From Litorimonas sp965205225 (GTDB taxonomy: Bacteria > Pseudomonadota > Alphaproteobacteria > Caulobacterales > Maricaulaceae): a stretch of DNA of 64,000 nt. A program made the translations under genes and the position numbers. The notes beneath the pieces were generated by a model. It worked only from the letters and a program-made list of their open reading frames with translations, ran no database searches and was not told the origin of the DNA. Positions within the stretch are counted from its first letter, which is position 1. Each line of letters opens with the position of its first letter. Shown here in pieces: positions 54,405 to 62,717 of the stretch. The stretch covers positions 1,155,369-1,219,368 of the forward strand of contig CBDBFZ010000002.1 of NCBI GenBank assembly GCA_965205225.1, read 5' to 3'.

Positions 54405-55271
54405 TTAGAAATCCAATTCCAATGGCGATCCTCGGTCAAATGCCGCTTGCAGATCGGATGGGATATCGCCGCCTCCAGTGATGATCACTTCCTTGGCGTC
54501 GGTTCGGCTGCCTGCTGCGATAGAATAGGATAGGTCAACCGTCTCAAAGCTGCCAAATGCGAACATCCCGCGCACGCCCGGCGTGTCATTCAGCGATAGG
54601 ATGAAGCGCCCCTGCAAATCATTCAGCACAGCGGCGAGACGGCGAAAGGCCGCCTTGTCAAACATCGCATCATAATCATTCTCACAGTCCCAATAGGGCG
54701 GATCAAGATAGAAGAGCGCCCCAGGCCGGTCATAGGTTTGGATGAAGGGCTCAAAGTCCAGCGCCTCAATCGTCACGCCCGACAGGCGCTCATGCGCGTC
54801 CTCAAGCATGGGCGCGACCTGGGTGAGATCAAACCGGGCCCCTCGGCCGACCTTACGCATGGCAAAGTTCTGGCCCACCACCTTGCCGCCAAACGCGGTG
54901 CGCTGGAGATAGAGAAAGCGCGCGGCGCGTTCCAGATCCGTCAAAGTCTGAGGATCGGTGCGGGACAGACGGTCAAATTCTCGCCGTGAAGTGAGCTGAA
55001 AGCGCAGCACTTCCATGAATTGCGGATAGTGACGCTGCAGGATCCGGAATAGGTTGGCGACTTCGCCATTGGCATCATTGATGACCTCTACGGCGGGCAC
55101 CATGGACCGCCTGAAAAACACGCCGCCCATGCCAACGAAGGGTTCGGCATAGAGATCATGAGGCGTCGCCTGAATATGCTCGCAAATCTGTTTTGCCAGA
55201 AGCCGCTTTCCGCCAAGATAAGGCGCCACGGGCCTGGCAGTCGGGATGGACCTCAAAAGATGGGTAGACAT
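54405..55271 (-). CDS. D12-class DNA adenine methylase (Dam-like), copy 2
   Basis: 288 residues. PVAPYLGGKRLLAKQI (motif X), YAEPFVGMGGVFFRRS (motif I, SAM), ALFYLDPPYWDCEND (catalytic DPPY). It is not a close duplicate of copy 1: motifs are the same but spacing and C-terminus differ. It lies between the restriction genes and the lysis block and is read leftward. Possible roles are protection of phage DNA or methylation of packaging or origin sites. Confidence 0.9.
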   Translation of the reverse strand: MSTHLLRSIPTARPVAPYLGGKRLLAKQICEHIQATPHDLYAEPFVGMGGVFFRRSMVPAVEVINDANGEVANLFRILQRHYPQFMEVLRFQLTSRREFDRLSRTDPQTLTDLERAARFLYLQRTAFGGKVVGQNFAMRKVGRGARFDLTQVAPMLEDAHERLSGVTIEALDFEPFIQTYDRPGALFYLDPPYWDCENDYDAMFDKAAFRRLAAVLNDLQGRFILSLNDTPGVRGMFAFGSFETVDLSYSIAAGSRTDAKEVIITGGGDIPSDLQAAFDRGSPLELDF

Positions 55272-55325
55272 GGGTGACGCTCTCGCATTAGGGCAATCCC
55301 GCCCTGTAGGGCTGCGGGATCAGAC

Positions 55326-55341
55326 GCGCACGGCCGTGCGC
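55326..55341. repeat. 16-bp perfect palindrome
   Basis: GCGCACGGCCGTGCGC in the 196-bp space between the adenine methylase and the small membrane gene. It has no loop, so it is more like a protein-binding or recombination site than a hairpin. Confidence 0.5.
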
Positions 55342-55388
55342 TAATGTGAGAGAGGTCGAGTCTCTCGGTTCGGGACGCGCCTTCGTTC

Positions 55389-55412
55389 CGGCCCCCGCAT
55401 TAAGGGGGGCCG
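55389..55412. terminator. Strong hairpin, possible terminator
   Basis: CGGCCCCC (55389-55396), loop of 8 bases, GGGGGCCG (55405-55412). No clear U-run follows on either strand, so termination is uncertain. It separates the leftward methylase from the rightward small gene. Confidence 0.4.
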
Positions 55413-55467
55413 ATCATTCGTTGATAATATTTACCGTTCGTCTTTTTGCTAATAACTATGAGAAAGC

Positions 55468-55605
55468 ATGACACTCTCTCCCGAAGACCTCGCCACAAGC
55501 CACGCCAGAGACCGGGCTTGGTATAGATCGCGCAGGATAGGGGCTATAGTGGCTGTGATTGGGTTCTTGGCTGGGATTATTATTGTGATTGGCGTGTTTG
55601 GGTGA
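55468..55605 (+). CDS. Small single-span membrane protein
   Basis: 45 codons: MTLSPEDLATSHARDRAWYR followed by one hydrophobic helix (IGAIVAVIGFLAGIIIVIGV) and stop. Purine-rich sequence (GAGAAAG) precedes the ATG. It is transcribed opposite to the neighbouring lysis genes. Possible immunity or lysis regulator; no family recognised. Confidence 0.5.
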   Translation: MTLSPEDLATSHARDRAWYRSRRIGAIVAVIGFLAGIIIVIGVFG

Positions 55606-55611
55606 CAAGCG

Positions 55612-56058
55612 CTAGAACCAGCCCTTCCAGATCTTACGCTTTATTTTCACCGTTTCTTTTGCAGCCTCACGCAGCACCTGCGCGCGGGCCTCAGCTCGCC
55701 TGGCACACTCCGCATCAATCTCTGATTGGTTTTTCTCCAGCTGTTTGACGGCCCCGGATAGCTCACGGAGCTGCCCTCGATCGCGGTTATGGTCCGCGAC
55801 AACGATTTCAAAGCCATCCTCAAGATCTCCATTGTTACGGATCGCTGCTATCGGAGTCACTGGCGAGATAATTAGCAACTGGCCATCTATCTTCAGGGTT
55901 GGGCAATCCGCCCCGATCAAAATCGGCTCCACGGGTTGTGACAATTCTGTCGAGGCGCAGGCTGGTAGAAACAGGCACGTCAGTGTCGCGCCAACTACGC
56001 TCTGTCGATGTATATTCGCGCCGGCCAACAGCGCCGATGGCTTTAGCATGATTAGCAT
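55612..56058 (-). CDS. Outer-membrane spanin subunit-like lipoprotein
   Basis: 148 residues (start 56058 or the next ATG at 56049). A signal with lipobox (TCLFLPAC) is followed by a Cys-anchored mature part and a helical C-terminus with AVKQLEKNQSEIDAECARRA. It begins within the upstream gene in another frame (overlap 55835-56058), the classic arrangement of Rz1 inside Rz. It is longer than most o-spanins. It would join with the i-spanin to break the outer membrane. Confidence 0.65.
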   Translation of the reverse strand: MLIMLKPSALLAGANIHRQSVVGATLTCLFLPACASTELSQPVEPILIGADCPTLKIDGQLLIISPVTPIAAIRNNGDLEDGFEIVVADHNRDRGQLRELSGAVKQLEKNQSEIDAECARRAEARAQVLREAAKETVKIKRKIWKGWF

Positions 56059-56377
56059 TGATGCCCTCCAATGTAACTAAGAATTGAGATTGTGCGTTTT
56101 TGAAGCCGTCCATCTGGCCGCGTAGATAGATGGCGTCTTCTGTGGCTTGCTTGGTATCCGCGTCGATCACCTCAATGACTTTGCCGTCAAGCTCTGCGGT
56201 GCCGGCGCGCAATGAGTCCTCATATGCGCCCCAGCCCTTGTCAAAGGCGACCTTGTGCATGACTGCCGCGGAAATTATGGGAACGGCCACAGTCAGAACG
56301 CCTGTTATGACCGCAGTTGACAGTCCTGTTTTTGTGGCAAGAAATGCGGCAATGGGGCCGGATGTCATTTGGGTCAT
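55835..56377 (-). CDS. Inner-membrane spanin-like protein
   Basis: 180 residues. An N-terminal transmembrane segment (STAVITGVLTVAVPIISAAV) near 20-38 is followed by a helical periplasmic region with a possible coiled coil (KQATEDAIYLRGQMDGFKNA). The start overlaps the endolysin stop (ATGA). Together with the overlapping lipoprotein gene it fits the i-spanin/o-spanin pair that fuses the two membranes at lysis. Confidence 0.6.
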   Translation of the reverse strand: MTQMTSGPIAAFLATKTGLSTAVITGVLTVAVPIISAAVMHKVAFDKGWGAYEDSLRAGTAELDGKVIEVIDADTKQATEDAIYLRGQMDGFKNAQSQFLVTLEGINANHAKAIGAVGRREYTSTERSWRDTDVPVSTSLRLDRIVTTRGADFDRGGLPNPEDRWPVANYLASDSDSSDP

Positions 56378-56841
56378 GACATCGCCTCACTTGAATCGAG
56401 CGAGTCCTGGACATCACCTGTCTTGAGCCAGTGTTGGACGTTAAATGACGGGCAAGCAGTGGGCGCAACGTCCCGATGGCCTTTGATCTTCAGGCCGGGA
56501 TAGGTGTCAACCAGCTCTGACAGCACTTTTGCAAGCGTCCTGAATTGCGCCTTTGTGAAATTAGCTTCCGGGCCGTGCGCGTCTGACAGACCGCCCACCA
56601 TGACGATGCCGATAGATCCTCTATTGTGACCGCGAACATGGGCGCCATTGATATTGATAGGTCGGCCAATTTCAGTCGACCCGTCACGCCTAATAACCAG
56701 ATGATAGCCAATCTGATTAAACCCACGATCACGATGCCAGCGGTCAATTTCATCCCGGCCGATATTCATGGACGCCTTCGTCGCGGTCGAATGCACGAAG
56801 GCGGTGTGGATTTTGCGAGTGGATTTTGGAAGATATGTCAC
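56374..56841 (-). CDS. N-acetylmuramoyl-L-alanine amidase (endolysin)
   Basis: 155 residues from the GTG at 56841, chosen for its ribosome site AAGGAGACG ten bases before and because the length matches T7 lysozyme. The open frame continues to 56958 but without family sequence. Amidase_2 zinc ligands: His in AFVHSTATKA, and His and Cys in KGHRDVAPTACPSF. GYHLVIRRDGSTEIGRP and GSIGIVMVGG complete the fold. It cuts the bond between the glycan and peptide of peptidoglycan. Confidence 0.88.
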   Translation of the reverse strand: MTYLPKSTRKIHTAFVHSTATKASMNIGRDEIDRWHRDRGFNQIGYHLVIRRDGSTEIGRPININGAHVRGHNRGSIGIVMVGGLSDAHGPEANFTKAQFRTLAKVLSELVDTYPGLKIKGHRDVAPTACPSFNVQHWLKTGDVQDSLDSSEAMS

Positions 56842-56978
56842 AGTTTTCGTCTCCTTGAAATTGGGCGCAGAATGGCCGCGTTGCAGAAAAGCGAGGATGT
56901 TCACGGCCAATTTCTGGATGCACCAGGCGGTGCGGACTGAGCGTTTGGCTCCGCCCACAAACGGCTACAATCTCGCAT

Positions 56979-57110
56979 TTAGGGGATGATTCGCTTGATC
57001 AGATCACCCGTCTTTCTGAAAATCGCGAGCGCGCCGAACAGCACGAACAGAATGGACACGCCAACGGCATATTTGATCCAACCTAGCGCACGCTTTAAAA
57101 ACTCTGCCAT
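56979..57110 (-). CDS. Small membrane protein, candidate holin-related
   Basis: 43 residues, too short for standard gene lists. MAEFLKRALGWIKYAVGVSI, one hydrophobic helix (VGVSILFVLFGALAIF), then a basic tail with Lys and Arg. It lies between the endolysin and the larger membrane protein. Position and one-helix design fit a class III-type holin or antiholin, but this is inference. Confidence 0.5.
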   Translation of the reverse strand: MAEFLKRALGWIKYAVGVSILFVLFGALAIFRKTGDLIKRIIP

Positions 57111-57145
57111 AACTTATACCTCCGCTTGTGAATATCGCCAGCGCA

Positions 57146-57703
57146 TCAAAACGGTCCCTGATAAAGCGCGGTGCCGACAATGAATGAGATGATGCCAAAG
57201 ACCCAGACGGACAGGGCGAGCGGCAATCCGTTCGGCAATGATTCTGGCCCGGCGATCCGGCGTTTTTCAGGGGCCAAGGCATAGATGAATCCGCACAAGA
57301 TGAGTGAGAGGATGATAGAATTTCCCGCACCGGCATAATCCGTGTAGCGAAAGGTCTCATTGGTGAACATATGTTTGGCCCACCAGAAGAGCCGGTTCAT
57401 GAAATCCATTGCAATCAGGGCACCCAGCAGCATGGCAAGGATGGCCGTGCGCGAGCGCAGCAGCCTTATCGCACCCACCGCGCTTTGCGTCTCGGCAAGG
57501 GCGAGCGCGAGTTGCGAAGCCACAATGATCCCAACTGTGAGGGAGACCAGAACCTCCATTGTGTAGCCGCCCGCCGTCGCGGCGTTCGGTTCGACATCCA
57601 GCGCACCCAGCAGTGAACCGAGCGAGAAATGAAGCCCGCCCCAACCAATAACAAACCCCATTCCGATCAGGATAAACCAGATTAAAAGACGAACCGTCTT
57701 CAC
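57146..57703 (-). CDS. Multi-span membrane protein in the lysis block
   Basis: 185 residues from GTG at 57703, with a ribosome site GGGAGG seven bases before. Four to five hydrophobic segments (LLIWFILIGMGFVIGWGGL; YTMEVLVSLTVGIIVASQL; AILAMLLGALIAMDFM; two more at the C-terminus). No known family. Larger than holins, so it could be a superinfection-exclusion or membrane-modifying protein. The ORF track's longer start is a Cys-rich stretch inside the next gene. Confidence 0.6.
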   Translation of the reverse strand: MKTVRLLIWFILIGMGFVIGWGGLHFSLGSLLGALDVEPNAATAGGYTMEVLVSLTVGIIVASQLALALAETQSAVGAIRLLRSRTAILAMLLGALIAMDFMNRLFWWAKHMFTNETFRYTDYAGAGNSIILSLILCGFIYALAPEKRRIAGPESLPNGLPLALSVWVFGIISFIVGTALYQGPF

Positions 57704-57704
57704 G

Positions 57705-57890
57705 CTATTTTCCTCCCAGCAGGTCGGACAGGTCCGCATGCGCTTTGAGTTTTTTAAGCGCCCGGTTCAATTCCTCAAAGGCCGCGTCGTTGCGCCGTTT
57801 CGCGTCCTTGAGGGCCTCTTTATCCCGCTCTCGCTCAGCGGAGTTGAGCGAGATGGGTTTGGGCTTGCGGAGCCGTTCCAGCCAGCTCAT
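57705..57890 (-). CDS. Small helical protein
   Basis: 61 residues, highly charged, with heptad-like SAERERDKEALKDAKRRNDA, then a coiled-coil-like helix to the end. It has no membrane segment. It starts by overlapping the next gene's stop and ends 1 bp before the GTG of the membrane protein. Role unknown. Confidence 0.55.
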   Translation of the reverse strand: MSWLERLRKPKPISLNSAERERDKEALKDAKRRNDAAFEELNRALKKLKAHADLSDLLGGK

Positions 57891-58171
57891 TGCGGGCCTC
57901 GCGCAGCCAGGGCAGACACAGCCTCTTTCAACCCCTGAAGGGCATTCGTATTTTTGTTCAGCGCGTCTTGCGCGGTCAGCATGTCCTCGCGTGACCGGTC
58001 AATCGCCTTGTCCGCATCGGCGAGGCGCGCATTTGTGATCTGCATGATATGCCGGAAGAGCAGGATACTCACAATTCCGAGCGCGACCGCCATGACGGCA
58101 AGAATGGTCTGCGCATCGCCATTGGCCAGGCTCTCGACTGTTTTTTCAGGATCCATTTCGACGCCCGTCAT
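57887..58171 (-). CDS. Single-span membrane protein with coiled coil
   Basis: 94 residues from ATG at 58171, overlapping the tail-protein stop. One transmembrane helix (AQTILAVMAVALGIVSILLF) is followed by a coiled-coil-prone helix (LADADKAIDRSREDMLTAQD). An earlier ATG at 58267 is inside the tail gene. Layout is like some phage holins or lysis accessory proteins, directly behind the tail genes. Confidence 0.55.
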   Translation of the reverse strand: MTGVEMDPEKTVESLANGDAQTILAVMAVALGIVSILLFRHIMQITNARLADADKAIDRSREDMLTAQDALNKNTNALQGLKEAVSALAARGPQ

Positions 58172-60123
58172 CCATTTTCGTTGACGAAGATTTCCAACTC
58201 GCCGCTGGGTGAATGACCGGGCGGCATCGCCGTGCCGGCCCCCCAATTGATCGCGCGCGCGCGCCATTGGACCATATCGCCCGGCGATCTTGTTAAGCTA
58301 CCGGAGTAATTCACGATCAACGAAAAATATTCGTTAGCTAGACGGACCGCGCCCGGGGGCCGATCATATCGCGGGGGTGGGGTCCCATCTGGGCTTTCCT
58401 CTGGGTTCTCCTCTGGTCCCTCCTCATCAGAGTCGTTAAAAACCCAACTTGTTATAAGTTCGCCCCTGACATCGCCGCCATTATGGAGCGGAGTCCATCC
58501 CTGTCCATTGGTATTGACTTCGATTTTGAGTTGGACACTACCGGACACATTTCGGCCCACCACTATACCGGCCAGAGGTTTGTATAGTCGAGACGATTGA
58601 GCGCGGAGTCTCACCGCGACCGCCATCGCGGTACCCCCTGTTTTGAACGTATCACATATTGCTGTCGTGTTCGTCGCCCCTGAGAAGAACACACGATTAT
58701 TGACAGCAGCATTTGACGTGCCCGGCGCATATGGTGAGCCTCCTATGTAAGGGACGTCACCAGCTCCGGGACCATCTGCAAAATAGCTATTCTCCAGGGT
58801 CATTTGATTGACAGCAATCCCGGTCGGACCCTTCCAATAATCCAGGTCGCCATTGAGCCCAAAACCGGCACCCGTCACGGTTTGGCGACCGCCACTTTCC
58901 GTTCTAACATAGGCCCCATTTCCGCCGTCTATGATTTCAAGCGGAACATTGAGTCGGGCAAGCGCACCGGACAGTGTGAACATGGCCTGACCACCGGCAA
59001 TGATGATCTGGTTGGCATAAAAAGACAGGGTCGCTGTCACCGTCTGGCCGATCACTTCTGTCAATGCCTGGATTCCGACGACGGCCCGCTGCGTGCCAGA
59101 TATGACCTGCGTGACCAAGCCCCAGGTGGCCCGGCCATGCCCGATTGCGTCCGCCGCGACCTCTGACGTTTCCGCCAGCAAGGCCTCGATCCCCGGAGTG
59201 GGCGGATCGGCTGATGGGTTCCCATCGACCTGCGCCTGCAGCGTTTCGACATCAGAGGCTGACGCAAATCCGGCACCGGCAATTGCGCTGGAAATATCGG
59301 CACTCGTCGCCCTTGTGCCCAACCCCGTCATCGGGTCTTCGACCTTGGCCTTAAGCGCGTTGAAATTTTCCACAAGCGCACCGGATGGCCCGACACTGGT
59401 AACCAGATTGGCATCGGCCTGCGCCAGAATGCCGAGCGTCGGCGGATCGGCGGCGGCGTCCCCTTCCATAACTACAGAGAGGCGCCGCAATTCCTGCCCC
59501 GTGCCGCCGGTTGGACCGACCTCCGTATTTATGGCCGATATCCAACGCGCTTCGACAGACGGAATCGGTGGGTCCGCTTCCGGGTCCCCCGCGAGAGTCG
59601 CATTTACTGATCGCAGCAGCAGCGCCGCATTGTCGATAACCTGTTCAATTGTCATGACCTGGCTGGAATAATTCCCGTCCAGAAATGACAGCGTCTGCAG
59701 GCGCAGCCCCAGCGCGTCCGTCAGGACCAGCTGGTCATTGACCTGCGCGCCGACCAGCCCGGCGGTCTGTTCTACATGCCAGCTGAATTCTGGGTGAGAA
59801 TTGTCATTTTCAGCCTGCAGCGCGACCCGCACGGAGATCGTATCGAGCGGCAGATCATCTGGACCCTCGCCGCGCCTGGCCTGAGCAATATAGGGCTTCA
59901 TCGCCGAATGCGCGACAGCGTCATGATCCAGCGCCAGAGGCCGCCAGGTCTTTTGGCCAGCCCCGTTGAAACACACGAACCCCGCCGAGACGATGGGCTC
60001 CACCCCATCGCCTTTGCCAATGCGCAGCGTCGCCTTGATTTGGGCATGGTCGCCATCAATAACGTAATGACGCGGCCAGGTGGCCCGCCGCGCCGCGACC
60101 AGTTTGCCGCGATCTTCAGGCAT
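58168..60123 (-). CDS. Phage tail fibre or tail-tip associated protein
   Basis: 651 residues. The N-terminal 100 residues look like a conserved adaptor domain. The middle has three repeats of G(D/N)xxADPP followed by helical linkers (near residues 186, 230 and 305), as in coiled-coil fibre shafts. The C-terminal third is beta-rich with many Gly and Asn (GGNGAYVRTESGGRQTVTGA), typical of a receptor-binding tip. A run of Glu/Pro (GPEENPEESPDG) precedes the last domain. No catalytic motif seen. Confidence 0.7.
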   Translation of the reverse strand: MPEDRGKLVAARRATWPRHYVIDGDHAQIKATLRIGKGDGVEPIVSAGFVCFNGAGQKTWRPLALDHDAVAHSAMKPYIAQARRGEGPDDLPLDTISVRVALQAENDNSHPEFSWHVEQTAGLVGAQVNDQLVLTDALGLRLQTLSFLDGNYSSQVMTIEQVIDNAALLLRSVNATLAGDPEADPPIPSVEARWISAINTEVGPTGGTGQELRRLSVVMEGDAAADPPTLGILAQADANLVTSVGPSGALVENFNALKAKVEDPMTGLGTRATSADISSAIAGAGFASASDVETLQAQVDGNPSADPPTPGIEALLAETSEVAADAIGHGRATWGLVTQVISGTQRAVVGIQALTEVIGQTVTATLSFYANQIIIAGGQAMFTLSGALARLNVPLEIIDGGNGAYVRTESGGRQTVTGAGFGLNGDLDYWKGPTGIAVNQMTLENSYFADGPGAGDVPYIGGSPYAPGTSNAAVNNRVFFSGATNTTAICDTFKTGGTAMAVAVRLRAQSSRLYKPLAGIVVGRNVSGSVQLKIEVNTNGQGWTPLHNGGDVRGELITSWVFNDSDEEGPEENPEESPDGTPPPRYDRPPGAVRLANEYFSLIVNYSGSLTRSPGDMVQWRARAINWGAGTAMPPGHSPSGELEIFVNENG

Positions 60124-60124
60124 A

Positions 60125-60634
60125 TCAGTCCGCGCCCTGCGCGAAGTCGATCAAGTCTTGCGGCGCGGCATCAATCACAGCCTGCGCAGCAGCGCGCTCG
60201 GCGTCATCTGCGACGATCTCCGGATTCGGTTGCCCGTCGATCATGGCGGGCAGCGGATCGATCGTCAGGAGGGTGATGACCGTTTCCATGATCGGATCGC
60301 CGTCCGCGTCCAGCCCGACCATCCGATCCATAGTTTCCGCCGGACGGCCATCGGCCTTGCGGTAACGGTCGATCCGCGCGCGGGCTTGCAGGTACCGTGC
60401 ATAGATTTGATTAAATGCAAAATTAGCCTCGGCCTGCCGCGCGGTAGGCAATAGAGTCGCCTGCCATTGCTCGAAGCCTTCCGGGTCGTTCAGCTGATCA
60501 AGGCGCGGCCACTGGCTCTCGATGTAATTGTGGATGCGCCGCCGGAATTGACCCCGCGAAAGCAAGGAGCCATCCTTCAGAAGATCGCCCTTATTCAGCC
60601 GCAGCATATCCAGAATGGTTTGATCGACGGCCAT
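60125..60634 (-). CDS. Phage tail protein, unknown
   Basis: 169 residues, helical, with MLRLNKGDLLKDGSLLSRGQ at the front and a central RYLQARARIDRYRKADGRP-like helix. Lies between two tail genes with only 1 bp to each, so it belongs to the tail operon, perhaps as a chaperone or adaptor. No known domain recognised. Confidence 0.6.
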   Translation of the reverse strand: MAVDQTILDMLRLNKGDLLKDGSLLSRGQFRRRIHNYIESQWPRLDQLNDPEGFEQWQATLLPTARQAEANFAFNQIYARYLQARARIDRYRKADGRPAETMDRMVGLDADGDPIMETVITLLTIDPLPAMIDGQPNPEIVADDAERAAAQAVIDAAPQDLIDFAQGAD

Positions 60635-60635
60635 G

Positions 60636-62717
60636 TCAGATCCTCTCCACAGTCACTGTGATACGGTTGCCACTGGCGGGCGGGACCGCGAAAATGATCT
60701 GCCACGGGAAATCGGTCGGCACCGCTTCATAATCTTCGCCATCGCCCTCAAGCTGAAAATTGTCGGCATTGAAAACCGAAACAGGTTTCAGCCCGTCTGG
60801 GAGCGCGAAAGTCCTTGTCTCTCCGTCTCCCTCAAAAATGACCGGAGCCGGATCAGGCGCGTGAATTGGGACGGTTTGCAATTCTGCGCGCAGGTTAATC
60901 GCCGGAACCATCAGGCGCGTATCCGCCGCGCCCCGGATCGTGACCATGCCATTATGGACATCAACACCATTCGTCGCGTCTTCGGCAATCGTGCCGACGA
61001 CGCCCAGCGTGGAGAAGATCGTGACACCGCCGGCTTGCGCGAAATAGGTCAACTCTGACTGCGCGTCATAGGCCTGCCCCGTAACCGCGCCCGTAAATTG
61101 CAGCGTGACCGCGCCCGATAGCGTTTTACGCTCTTCTTCATAAGAATAGGCGACTTGCTGGGCGGTGAGACCTGCTGTGTAGACGCGCAGATCGGCCAGC
61201 TTGACGCCCGCCGGAATCGTCATGTCAGCGCCGGAAACTGTCATGCGCGTTACGGCGGGAGCGGGCCGTCCGTTGATATAGGATTGCCCGCCCGACAAGT
61301 CGCTTACGCATTTTCGCGGGACGCTGCCCGACTCTTCCCACCACTCAATCGTGCCAGAAGATGAAATATCCGACGACAATGTGACCGTGATAGGGGCGGA
61401 GAGCTCGAACCAGACCTTTTCCCCGCCTGCCCTGATCACGACGCCCCCCAAGGGCCCGACCTTTGGCCTGCCTACCCTGATCGGCGTGCGGGTGACTATT
61501 CCAGCCACGTCAATATCATCACCAGCATAGGCTGTAAGGCTTCCTTCGGTTAATGTCCTTATATCCGTGGACATCAAGGTTGCCAAAATCGCGTCTTTGC
61601 GCACAAAACCCGTATTCACATCCGTCGTGATCGTCGCAGCCAAAGACGTGCTGGCGCTGGATGGGTTTTCGCGAATAACCTCAATTCCATCGTCATCGGA
61701 CACGACGATATTCCGGCCCGCACGCAGGGCGATGGCGTCCGTCCTGGCGGACAGCTCGCCCGCCAGCCACGCCGACCGTCTTGTGTTTGCAGTCGGGATT
61801 GGGCCAGACGCAACACCGAGATTATCCGCGATGATTAGGCGGCCATGAGCGTCAAAATCGACGGACGACACCGCGCCGCCGGAGATATTAGTGACGGAGC
61901 CGTCCGGGTTGATGACGGATGTTCCGCCAATTGTACCAATTGCGGTGCGTAGTTCGCGCATGCCCGTTGAGGCAAGGGCGGTTATGCCCCGGTTGACAAG
62001 GCTGTTAGGCCAATAGAGCTGATCAATCCTCGGTACATTATCATTGCGCGCTGTCAGGTTTAATCTGTAAAAAAACCGCCCCCGCCCTAAAGGACGCCGC
62101 CAGCTCTCGTCACGCCGGAAATCAATCACCGACAAACTACCAGAATTTCCGCCCGCGCCAACTTGAATGACACCGTTTCTAACGTAGACGCTCGTCAATC
62201 CTTCCTCTGGTATTGATGACCGTCGGCCGCCGGTAAACGTCATCCACATAACCGGAGTCGGGCCTGTCAGATCATAGATGATGAGCTGACTCGCCGTCAG
62301 CGCATAGTATGAGATTTCTGGGTGCGGGCGGGTCAGGCCACGCACGCCCGTGCCAAGCCTCTCTTTATACCATGACAGATGCGAGCATTTGAATATCCAG
62401 TTGGGATCATCATCCAGCAGGGGGCTATAGAACTGCCCGGCGATGACGGTTTTGCCCAGCAGGTTGCTGCCGGCTCCCAAATCTTGGTAGGCGACAAGGG
62501 GTAAGATCAGCCTATCATAGACGGCTTGAGTAGCGGTGCTGAAGCCTTCCGCCTCATTCCGGTGTGCCAGAGCGGACGCCACGGCAGCGAGCGACACGTC
62601 CTTGGTCGTGTTAGCCGTGGATAGAGCCGCACCGGCCTTCTTGTTCAGCTCCAGCACCAGATCCCGCAGGGCATTAAACCGCTCAATCGCGGCGTCGACT
62701 TCAGTGCTGCTCGGCAT
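60636..62717 (-). CDS. Large tail protein, probable receptor-binding or fibre protein
   Basis: 693 residues. Helical N-terminus (EVDAAIERFNALRDLVLELN), then mostly beta-rich sequence with repeated Gly/Asn/Thr turns, including INPDGSVTNISGGAVSSVD and DIDVAGIVTRTPIRVGRPK. The C-terminal part (IFEGDGETRTFALPDGLKPV) resembles Ig/beta-sandwich phage attachment modules. The start overlaps the stop of the protein J-like gene (TAATG). Likely exposed at the tail tip. Confidence 0.65.
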   Translation of the reverse strand: MPSSTEVDAAIERFNALRDLVLELNKKAGAALSTANTTKDVSLAAVASALAHRNEAEGFSTATQAVYDRLILPLVAYQDLGAGSNLLGKTVIAGQFYSPLLDDDPNWIFKCSHLSWYKERLGTGVRGLTRPHPEISYYALTASQLIIYDLTGPTPVMWMTFTGGRRSSIPEEGLTSVYVRNGVIQVGAGGNSGSLSVIDFRRDESWRRPLGRGRFFYRLNLTARNDNVPRIDQLYWPNSLVNRGITALASTGMRELRTAIGTIGGTSVINPDGSVTNISGGAVSSVDFDAHGRLIIADNLGVASGPIPTANTRRSAWLAGELSARTDAIALRAGRNIVVSDDDGIEVIRENPSSASTSLAATITTDVNTGFVRKDAILATLMSTDIRTLTEGSLTAYAGDDIDVAGIVTRTPIRVGRPKVGPLGGVVIRAGGEKVWFELSAPITVTLSSDISSSGTIEWWEESGSVPRKCVSDLSGGQSYINGRPAPAVTRMTVSGADMTIPAGVKLADLRVYTAGLTAQQVAYSYEEERKTLSGAVTLQFTGAVTGQAYDAQSELTYFAQAGGVTIFSTLGVVGTIAEDATNGVDVHNGMVTIRGAADTRLMVPAINLRAELQTVPIHAPDPAPVIFEGDGETRTFALPDGLKPVSVFNADNFQLEGDGEDYEAVPTDFPWQIIFAVPPASGNRITVTVERI

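Noticed and set aside
55389..55412. Certain rho-independent terminator
   Set aside because: The hairpin is strong but no T-run follows on either strand, so it was only called as possible.
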